A stretch of DNA of 34,790 nucleotides from Pirellulaceae bacterium (GTDB taxonomy: Bacteria > Planctomycetota > Planctomycetia > Pirellulales > Pirellulaceae): assembly GCA_020852965.1 (NCBI GenBank), contig JADYZV010000136.1, positions 1 through 34,790 of the forward strand, in the 5' to 3' direction. The notes below the pieces were generated by a model that saw only the letters and a program-made list of their open reading frames with translations, did not search any database and was not told the origin of the DNA. The translations under genes were made by a program, and so were the position numbers. Below, piece by piece: positions 22,941 to 28,700 of the stretch (its first letter is position 1; every line of letters begins with the position of its first letter).

Positions 22941-24071
22941 TTACGCAGAATGCGTAATCCACGTTTTGCTGGGTTGACCAGCGATTTCACGGACGAGCTT
23001 GGGGACCGCGTAGCCGGGCAATTTAGTTTGCATCTCGGCCATGATGGCTACTGCCGAAGCGTCGGGTACGGCAAAGTGCATGGCGCCTTGCACGGGATCG
23101 AGCTGATGGACATAGTACGGTAGGACGTGTTCGTTGACGAGCGCTAAACAGAGCGCCGTTTGAGCCTCACAAGTATCGTTGACGCCCCGCAGCATGACCG
23201 CTTGATTCAGGAGCGTGGCTCCGGCTTGTCGTAATTGCCTCAATGCGGTTCTGACCGGCTGATCGATCTCGGCGGCGTGATTAAAATGAAGCACAAAGTA
23301 GATTGTTAGCGGCGATTGGCGGACCCAGTCGAGCAGTTCTGCGCAAATGCGCTGCGGAATAACGACGGGGAGGCGTGTGTGGATTCGTAGCCGCCGAATA
23401 TGTGTCATGGCACCAATTTGTGTGGCGAGCCAAGCCAAAGAGCTATCGGCCAGCGTTAGCGGGTCACCGCCGCTGAGGATAACTTCGTCCAGCGACGGGT
23501 CGTCGGCAATGCTCAGTAGGGATTGGCCCCAGCCCTCTCGACCGCGTGGGGCGGTGTCGTAGGGATAATGTCTTCGAAAGCAGTATCGGCAATGAATCGC
23601 GCACGCACCGGTGGTGATCATGAGTACGCGTCGATCGTATTTATGCAGCAGGCCCGGTAGCCGCTCGGCCGGGCCGTCACCCACTGGATCCCGCAGCGCA
23701 TCGGGCTGAGGTGCCATTTCTTGTTCTCCGGCTAGGACCTGGAGCAACAACGGATCGCGCGGATTGCCCTCCTGCATGCGGGCGACGTATTCCCAGGGAG
23801 CGAATAAAGGAAAATCGGCTTCGGCCCGAGGACTCGCTAGCTCGGCCGGTAAATTGAGGGCTTGGCACAGCTCGCGGCCACTGCGAATGGCTCGTTTGAG
23901 GGCTGTTTGCCAAGCGATTGGTCCGGTAGGCTGTCCAGCGGGCGGTTCCGTTGGCAGTAGTGTGACAGGGTCCATCGCCCAATCCGGGACCTTGCTAGGG
24001 GCGTGGTTGGGTGTGTTAGCTGGCAAAGTGGCTTCGACATTGGAACCGTTTGTCGTTAGAATCTGTGCCAT
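22941..24071 (-). CDS. epmB: EF-P beta-lysylation protein EpmB (lysine 2,3-aminomutase-like radical SAM)
   Basis: The 376-residue enzyme has the radical SAM cluster motif CAIHCRYC (C157, C161, C164; ACAIHCRYCFRRHYPY). It also has the aminomutase features SGGDPLTL (200-207), LRIHTRLPVVIPQRI and the PLP-binding Lys in PGYAVPKLVREIAGQPSKTW (K358). The short C-terminus without the zinc-binding tail of catabolic KamA is that of EpmB (YjeK), which converts (S)-alpha-lysine to (R)-beta-lysine for attachment to elongation factor P. The divergent efp gene 110 bases away strongly supports this. AGGAG lies eight bases before ATG 24071. The N-terminal ~50 residues are Pro/Thr-rich and longer than in E. 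coli EpmB. Confidence 0.93.
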   Translation of the reverse strand: MAQILTTNGSNVEATLPANTPNHAPSKVPDWAMDPVTLLPTEPPAGQPTGPIAWQTALKRAIRSGRELCQALNLPAELASPRAEADFPLFAPWEYVARMQEGNPRDPLLLQVLAGEQEMAPQPDALRDPVGDGPAERLPGLLHKYDRRVLMITTGACAIHCRYCFRRHYPYDTAPRGREGWGQSLLSIADDPSLDEVILSGGDPLTLADSSLAWLATQIGAMTHIRRLRIHTRLPVVIPQRICAELLDWVRQSPLTIYFVLHFNHAAEIDQPVRTALRQLRQAGATLLNQAVMLRGVNDTCEAQTALCLALVNEHVLPYYVHQLDPVQGAMHFAVPDASAVAIMAEMQTKLPGYAVPKLVREIAGQPSKTWITHSA

Positions 24072-24158
24072 CGTGCGGGCTCCTGTTCATAATATGCGGG
24101 GCGGGTTACCGCCGTAGTTTTCGGGGTGGATTGCCGCCATTTCCAGCCATGCATTCGT

Positions 24159-24164
24159 TATAAT
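24159..24164 (+). promoter_or_regulatory. Candidate -10 box for efp
   Basis: A perfect TATAAT lies 17 bases before the efp start codon. No good -35 hexamer sits at the right distance, and the leader would be only about ten bases, just enough for the GAGG ribosome binding site. A TATTAT on the opposite strand near 24091-24096 could serve epmB in the same way. Confidence 0.35.
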
Positions 24165-24181
24165 TTCGATGAGGTTTCCAC

Positions 24182-24754
24182 GTGGTTAGTAGCTACAAAA
24201 CAAACGACTTTAAAAAAGGTCTGAAGGTTCAGATCGACGGCGATCCGTATGTAATGGTCGAAATGAACTTTGTAAAGCCGGGCAAAGGGAACGCTCTATA
24301 CAAATGCAAAATGCGAAATCTGTTGCGCGGGACTATATTGGACCGGGCTTACAAAGGTGGAGACGAGCTCGAAGCGGCCGATTGCGAAGAAATCTCCGTG
24401 CAGTATTTGTACAAGCAGGGAGATACGTATGTGTTCATGCACAGCGAAACTTTCGAGCAATACGAACTGACGGCCGAGCAGGTCGACGACGCGTGGAAGT
24501 ACCTCAAGGACGGCATGAAGTGTACCGTAATGCTATTCAACGGCAATCCGCTCACGATGACTCCGCCGATCCATGTCGAATTGCTGGTCACGCAGTGTGA
24601 GCCGGGAGCCAAAGGGGACACGGCGACGAACGTGACCAAGTTGGTGACTGTCGAGACCGGAGCAGAATTTAGTGTGCCTGGTTTTATCAAAGAAGGTAAC
24701 GTGCTCAAAATCGATACTCGCACAGGCGAGTATGTCGAGCGCGTTAGTAACTAA
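24182..24754 (+). CDS. efp: Translation elongation factor P
   Basis: The 190-residue protein has the three-domain EF-P fold: the KOW-like N-terminal domain (SYKTNDFKKGLKVQIDGDPY), then two OB folds ending in EFSVPGFIKEGNVLKIDTRTGEYVERV. EF-P rescues ribosomes stalled at polyproline. The tip loop reads FVKPGKGNALY with Lys at position 35, the residue that is beta-lysylated by the EpmA/EpmB pathway in E. coli-type EF-P. The divergent epmB gene matches this. The start is GTG 24182 with GAGG seven bases upstream. The epmA ligase gene is not in the window. Confidence 0.96.
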   Translation: MVSSYKTNDFKKGLKVQIDGDPYVMVEMNFVKPGKGNALYKCKMRNLLRGTILDRAYKGGDELEAADCEEISVQYLYKQGDTYVFMHSETFEQYELTAEQVDDAWKYLKDGMKCTVMLFNGNPLTMTPPIHVELLVTQCEPGAKGDTATNVTKLVTVETGAEFSVPGFIKEGNVLKIDTRTGEYVERVSN

Positions 24755-24807
24755 TCGTCTCAACGTTTTCCCCGTAGTAATCGTTTTCTCCCAAAGGACT
24801 CATGTCG

Positions 24808-25356
24808 ATGAAGTGTATGACTATTGCCGCTTTGACTCTCAGTGTTGGACTGGTCAGTTCCAACGTAGCCTGCGCTCAAGGTGCGGTGCAAGCGGTGCGT
24901 GGTGCCGCCGCCGACGCACAGGCTAAGGTCGCTGATGCCCAAGCACCGTTGACCGCCGGTCCCGCCGACAAGGAAGAAGTCACCGCCCCTGGGAAAATTG
25001 ACGCTGACGCTCCGCGCGAGTTCACGAAGACCCCATCGGGACTCGAATACCGCATTTTGCGTAAAGGAAGCGACAAAAAACCAACCGCTCGCGATACCGT
25101 GGTCGCGCACTATAAAGGATGGTTGGATGACAAAAAGATCTTCGATAGCTCGTATCGCCGTGGCGAACCGATCCCATTTCCACTTCGAGGGGTCATCCCT
25201 GGTTGGACGGAAGGCATGCAGTTCGTCGGCGAAGGTGGCATGATTGAATTGGCCATTCCCTACAAGCTGGGTTATGGCGAACGTGGCACCCCGGGCGGGC
25301 CGATACCGCCGCGAGCCAATTTGCACTTTGTAGTTGAATTGCTGAAGATTAAGTAG
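24808..25356 (+). CDS. Exported FKBP-type peptidyl-prolyl cis-trans isomerase
   Basis: The 182-residue protein has a signal peptide (MKCMTIAALTLSVGLVSSN, cleavage near ACA/QG), an Ala/Asp-rich linker (about 25-70), then one FKBP domain. The domain holds VVAHYKGWLDDKKIFDSSYRR, IPFPLRGVIPGWTEGMQFV and YKLGYGERGTPGGPIPPRANL, the substrate-pocket residues of active FKBPs. It should help fold exported proteins. AAAGGA lies nine bases before ATG 24808 but only three before ATG 24802, so I prefer the later start. It follows efp on the same strand after 53 bases and may be co-transcribed, although the functions are only loosely related. Confidence 0.93.
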   Translation: MKCMTIAALTLSVGLVSSNVACAQGAVQAVRGAAADAQAKVADAQAPLTAGPADKEEVTAPGKIDADAPREFTKTPSGLEYRILRKGSDKKPTARDTVVAHYKGWLDDKKIFDSSYRRGEPIPFPLRGVIPGWTEGMQFVGEGGMIELAIPYKLGYGERGTPGGPIPPRANLHFVVELLKIK

Positions 25357-25379
25357 CCGAATTGGCGAGCGTGGTTGTG

Positions 25380-25455
25380 GTCGCCAGACCGCAGTCGACG
25401 ACCGTCTGGCGACAGTAGCTACGAAGACGACCGTCTGGCGACGGTCGCTACGAAG
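25380..25455. repeat. Hairpin plus 29-base tandem repeat, GTCGCCAGA family
   Basis: GTCGCCAGAC (25380-25389) pairs perfectly with GTCTGGCGAC (25404-25413). The unit that starts ACGACCGTCTGGCGAC and ends GCTACGAAG occurs twice in tandem (25398-25426 and 25427-25455), with two differences in 29. It lies 24 bases after the FKBP stop, so it may terminate that transcript. The arms match those at 30930-30981. Confidence 0.65.
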
Positions 25456-25471
25456 TTTTCAGTGATGGGCG

Positions 25472-26185
25472 ATGGCGATGGACAAGGCGACGAGCTGGTC
25501 GAACTGGTGTGATCGCCTGATCAATCCGCTCAAGTGGCCAGCCGCCCTTTTATCAGCAGTGGCAACTCCGCTGCTGGCTTGGGGGCTGCTGCTATTGATA
25601 GTGCGCGTGATTCGCGAGCCCTTGAACCTGATCCCTTTCGTGTTCGGTGGTGTGCTATTCGTCGTTCTGTGGCGACGCTGGCTGAGACAAAGTCGCATCG
25701 GTCGCTTTTTAATAACGGTCGAACACGAGTCGACGCATGCCCTGTTTGCCCTGCTGACGGGGCATCGCATCCTGAGCTTCCGTGCTTCGATGGGCAGAGG
25801 TGGGCAAGTTCGATTCGAAGGAAGCGGGAATTGGCTAATCGTCGTGGCTCCCTACTTCTTCCCCACCGCTGCACTGCTGATGTTCTTGCTCGCCTATCTG
25901 TTGCCTCTGCAGTGGCTGTTGCCATGGAGCCGGCTATTGTTAGGAGCCGCATTGGCTTATCACGTCGTCAGTACCTATCGCGAGACGCACAAAGATCAAA
26001 CCGATATACAGCAGCTCGGCTTGACCTTTTGCTGGCTGTTTTTACCAGCCGCCAATCTAGCTGTGGTTGGGTTGTTGATCTCATTCGCCCACGCCGGTTC
26101 AGCCGGCCTACGATTGTGGTTGGCCGACATGAACCAACCGTTGCAAACAGCTTGGCAGTGGGTTGAGAATTCTGGCATCTGGTAA
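25472..26185 (+). CDS. M50-like membrane protein with HESTH motif
   Basis: The 237-residue protein is strongly hydrophobic, with about five to six transmembrane segments (about 28-46, 53-68, 118-140, 145-162 and 184-205). Residues 85-89 read HESTH in ITVEHESTHALFALLTGHR, an HExxH zinc-protease motif at the edge of a hydrophobic stretch, as in M50 (site-2) and M50B peptidases. A possible third ligand is Asp in KDQTDIQQLG, but this is unsure. The family call is therefore tentative. The ribosome binding site is poor, and ATG 25472 and ATG 25478 are both possible starts. An inverted-repeat element follows at 26194, nine bases after the stop. Confidence 0.65.
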   Translation: MAMDKATSWSNWCDRLINPLKWPAALLSAVATPLLAWGLLLLIVRVIREPLNLIPFVFGGVLFVVLWRRWLRQSRIGRFLITVEHESTHALFALLTGHRILSFRASMGRGGQVRFEGSGNWLIVVAPYFFPTAALLMFLLAYLLPLQWLLPWSRLLLGAALAYHVVSTYRETHKDQTDIQQLGLTFCWLFLPAANLAVVGLLISFAHAGSAGLRLWLADMNQPLQTAWQWVENSGIW

Positions 26186-26193
26186 ATAAATCG

Positions 26194-26313
26194 TAACCCG
26201 CAGCGTCAGCAAGGAAGTTTGACGTGACTGCAAATGGGTTGCGCAAAACCAAGGTAATACATGTTTGAGAAACCCGATTTAGTCTTAAACTTCCTTGCTG
26301 ACGCTGCGGGTTA
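26194..26313. mobile_element. 120-bp element with perfect 27-bp inverted ends (MITE-like)
   Basis: 26194-26220 (starting TAACCCGCAGCGTCAGCAAG) and the complement of 26287-26313 are identical over all 27 bases. The 66-base centre has no coding capacity. It sits between the M50-like gene and the Dnmt2-like gene, both on the plus strand, and could fold into one long hairpin in RNA, which would separate their transcription. No transposase is present. Confidence 0.7.
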
Positions 26314-26330
26314 TGGATAATCCGGGTTTT

Positions 26331-26363
26331 ATACGGCTCCCCATCCTCCAAGTTCGTGAACGG
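26331..26363. repeat. CGTTCACGAA-family repeat, single end (third copy)
   Basis: This 33-base segment ends TTCGTGAACGG and matches 6447-6479 at 29 of 33 positions. It is one end of the element family seen complete at 6362-6481; no partner end is visible nearby. It lies 33 bases upstream of the Dnmt2-like gene. Confidence 0.6.
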
Positions 26364-26396
26364 ATAAAGTAAATCGTAAACGATCATGCGACCGCA

Positions 26397-27320
26397 ATGT
26401 TGTTGACTCCTCACGCAGCAGGGCTCGAATGCCCCCAGCTACGAACTATCGAGTTGTTTGCTGGTATCGGCGGGATGGCTGCCGCTTGGCCCGAAGCGGA
26501 AGTCTTGGCAGCTATCGACATCAATCAACTGGCACAGCGTGTCTACCAACAGAACTTTTCGCATCGCTACCATGTGCAAGAGATCGAGTCGTTGTCGACG
26601 GAGGCACTACGCGGCTACTCGGCCGACTGCTGGTGGTTGTCTCCTCCCTGCCAGCCCTTTACACGGCGCGGCACCCTTCGCGACTTGGCCGATCGACGCT
26701 GCCGAGGCTTCCAGCATATCGTCGAGGCGCTTCCGCATTGTCGCCCCGCCAGGTTGGGATTGGAGAACGTTGTCGGTTTTGAGAACTCGGGGGCGCATCG
26801 CCTATTGCTCGAGCAACTTGAAATCCTAGGCTACTACGTGCGCTCGCGCGAGTTGTGCCCAAGCCAATTGGGATGGCCGAATCGTCGGCCACGCTTCTAC
26901 TTGCTCGCGTCTCTACAACCTTTGCCCGATTGGCAAGTGCTACCACAATGGAAGTGTAGCTTGGCGAGTTTGATCGATCCTGAGCTCGGTCCCAATGCAC
27001 CACAGGCGTCCGAGCTGATGTTGGCCGCGAGTGAGCAGCAGCGGTATTTCGATGCATTGGATCGTGTGGATTTGTGCAGTGAGCACACCGCTTGTTTTGC
27101 TGGTAGCTATGGCAAGACCATTTTGCATGCAGGGAGCTACCTGCAATGTGGCGCTGGCTTTAGGCGTTTCTCACCACGCGAAGTGGCTCGACTGTTAGGT
27201 TTTGGCGATGCCTTCCGGCTCGATGGCCTGAGCCACCGCTCGGCTTGGAAATTGCTCGGCAATAGCCTATCGCTGCCTTGTGCGCGATATGTGCTCTCGC
27301 ATCTAACAGACGTCCGCTAA
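26397..27320 (+). CDS. Dnmt2-like cytosine-5 methyltransferase (probable tRNA C38 methyltransferase)
   Basis: The 307-residue protein has all core C5-methyltransferase motifs: I IELFAGIGGMAAAW (18-31), IV SPPCQPFTR with catalytic Cys 85, VI LENVVGFEN (122-130), VIII PNRRPRFYLLA (161-171), and IX/X FSPREVARLLGF and WKLLGNSLSLP (284-294). Several features are those of Dnmt2/TRDMT1, not of restriction-type enzymes: GIGGM in motif I, AIDINQLAQRVYQQNF, PCQPFTRRG, SQLGWPNRRPRFYL, and above all CFAGSYGK (233-240) followed by GSYLQ, equivalent to the CFTxxY segment specific to Dnmt2. Eukaryotic Dnmt2 methylates C38 of tRNA-Asp; bacterial relatives act on tRNA as well. No endonuclease gene is adjacent. 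The third CFT residue is Ala here. The start ATG 26397 lacks a clear ribosome binding site. Confidence 0.85.
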   Translation: MLLTPHAAGLECPQLRTIELFAGIGGMAAAWPEAEVLAAIDINQLAQRVYQQNFSHRYHVQEIESLSTEALRGYSADCWWLSPPCQPFTRRGTLRDLADRRCRGFQHIVEALPHCRPARLGLENVVGFENSGAHRLLLEQLEILGYYVRSRELCPSQLGWPNRRPRFYLLASLQPLPDWQVLPQWKCSLASLIDPELGPNAPQASELMLAASEQQRYFDALDRVDLCSEHTACFAGSYGKTILHAGSYLQCGAGFRRFSPREVARLLGFGDAFRLDGLSHRSAWKLLGNSLSLPCARYVLSHLTDVR

Positions 27321-27771
27321 CCAAATAGCAGGCCCAACCCCTGGTGCCATCCGCCAAAGTAGCAAATTCAATCGTTCGGCCGCGCGTGAACGTCGCCGGA
27401 GAGAGTATCTGTTTAACTGCGCCAGCGCTGGCGCGGTTAAACAGACGTTTCCTTCGGTCGCGCGTATCCGTGGCCGAAGACTGAAATCCTTAGATTCGTT
27501 TGGCGAACGGCATACGCTGTGTGCCCGTTGCTTTGGTCGCTGGCGCAATGCGACCGGTAAAATCTGCGCATTGGGAAGTGCTTAGCGGCTGGGTAAGTTT
27601 TTCTGGCGGCTTGGGCTATGCTTTCCCCAAGCAAATCTACGATAGGAAACTTATTGCCAGCCATACCTAGGATGACCATCCGCTCGATGCGCTGGATAGA
27701 AGATGAGCGGGACCGGTCGGCAGCCATGGATGGGGGTTGATCACACAGGCGGTGGTCTACGGAGTTAAACA
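27321..27771. other. 451-base gene-free region with a 38-bp palindrome
   Basis: Open frames here (for example minus 27437-27964) have no recognisable protein character. The main content is the palindrome at 27408-27445, listed separately. The last ~20 bases hold the GGAG ribosome binding site of the RNase H-like gene. Confidence 0.45.
27408..27445. repeat. 38-bp near-perfect palindrome
   Basis: TCTGTTTAACTGCGCCAGC and its continuation to 27445 form a self-complementary block centred on AGCGCT, with a single T-G pair breaking the match in 19 base pairs. Flanking sequence pairs more loosely out to about 27376 and 27476. It starts 88 bases after the Dnmt2-like stop. It may be a terminator, a protein-binding site or a repeat-element core. 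Confidence 0.65.
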
Positions 27772-28569
27772 ATGGTTGCCCAACCCCATTTTTTGTTATT
27801 TTGTGACACCCACCATTCCGACAGTCAGCTCGGGGCCAGCGGGCCGGCGAGCGGTTATGTGGGGAGCGGTGGTCGTTGGCATTTCGTATTGGAGCAGCTC
27901 GACGGCCCAGAGCGGCTGGAAGCAGCCGATAGTGAATTGGCCATGAACCGTGAGCGGTTGGCATTATTGTCAGTCGTCCGTGGACTGGAAGCGCTCGAAC
28001 AACCCTCTCAAGTCACCTTGGTGACGACCAGCCGCTATGTGTCGCGGGGCCTACGTTATGGACTCAATACATGGCGCGACAGCGACTACACCTGGGAGCG
28101 TTTTGGCGAGCAGCGACCGGTGCGCAATAGCGACTTGTGGCGTCGTGTCGATACCGCCCTGCAGTTCCATGGTATCAAGTGCCGGCTGATCCAAGCTGGA
28201 CAGGCCAACTCCCCTCAGCTCAGCCCTGAGCCAGCGGTGGCATCGGAATGGCAAGCGGCAGCAGACTCACCAGCGACTCCAGCTTCCGGTGCGCTAGCGG
28301 CACCTTGGGCAGTTGACAGCTTTTCGCCTGAATCGATGGTCGCGACTTCGATTCGGCGCGCTCCTGTGCTCCGTGCTGGGAAGTCCGCGTTTCCGCGAAG
28401 AACAGCGGTCTTGGTCCGTGATTTGCGTAGCGCGACGAATCCCTGGCACGCGGCGTCTGCGAGCCGCAAGGTCGAAAACTTGCGCGTAAATTGGTGGAAT
28501 TTGGCCGCCGCTTGGATTCGTTGGTGGCGCGGACGATTTCAGCATCGCCCCGCCTTTTACGGCACGTAA
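27772..28569 (+). CDS. RNase H-like protein with degenerate active site
   Basis: In this 265-residue protein, residues ~7-140 follow the RNase HI fold: LLFCDTHHSD (strand 1), GSGGRWHFVLEQLDG, MNRERLALLSVVRGLEAL (helix A), VTLVTTSRYVSRGLRYGLNTW and PVRNSDLWRRVDTALQFHGIKCRLI. The last two match closely the DSQYV...W and V-x-N-x-D-L-W signatures of RNase HI. However, only the first catalytic Asp is kept (D12). The Glu of NRMEL appears displaced (N-R-E-R-L, Arg at that place), TDS is TTS (T86), and the final Asp region is missing. Cleavage of RNA:DNA hybrids by the usual two-metal site is therefore unlikely. The C-terminal ~120 residues are low-complexity and basic. GGAG seven bases before ATG 27772 fixes the start. 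Confidence 0.7.
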   Translation: MVAQPHFLLFCDTHHSDSQLGASGPASGYVGSGGRWHFVLEQLDGPERLEAADSELAMNRERLALLSVVRGLEALEQPSQVTLVTTSRYVSRGLRYGLNTWRDSDYTWERFGEQRPVRNSDLWRRVDTALQFHGIKCRLIQAGQANSPQLSPEPAVASEWQAAADSPATPASGALAAPWAVDSFSPESMVATSIRRAPVLRAGKSAFPRRTAVLVRDLRSATNPWHAASASRKVENLRVNWWNLAAAWIRWWRGRFQHRPAFYGT

Positions 28570-28700
28570 TTGCCCGCAATATCGTAGGGGAGACGATGGT
28601 ATGCTCCCTCAGGCGGACCGCAAGCTCTCAGGAACAAGTTGCCTAAGCTAACGCCGGGCAGCATTCAACGTTATAACTACACTATTAAAAATATTCGGAG

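Noticed and set aside
25398-25455. Two 29-base direct repeats considered as a CRISPR remnant
   Set aside because: The copies abut with no spacer, there is no cas gene, and the same arms recur elsewhere as single hairpins.
26397-27320. C5-methyltransferase considered as half of a restriction-modification system
   Set aside because: No endonuclease gene is next to it, and the motif set, including CFAGSY, is of Dnmt2 type. The neighbours on both sides are unrelated.
27437-27964. 175-codon minus-strand open frame over the palindrome and the start of the RNase H-like gene
   Set aside because: No recognisable motif, and it overlaps the better-supported plus-strand gene with a good ribosome binding site.
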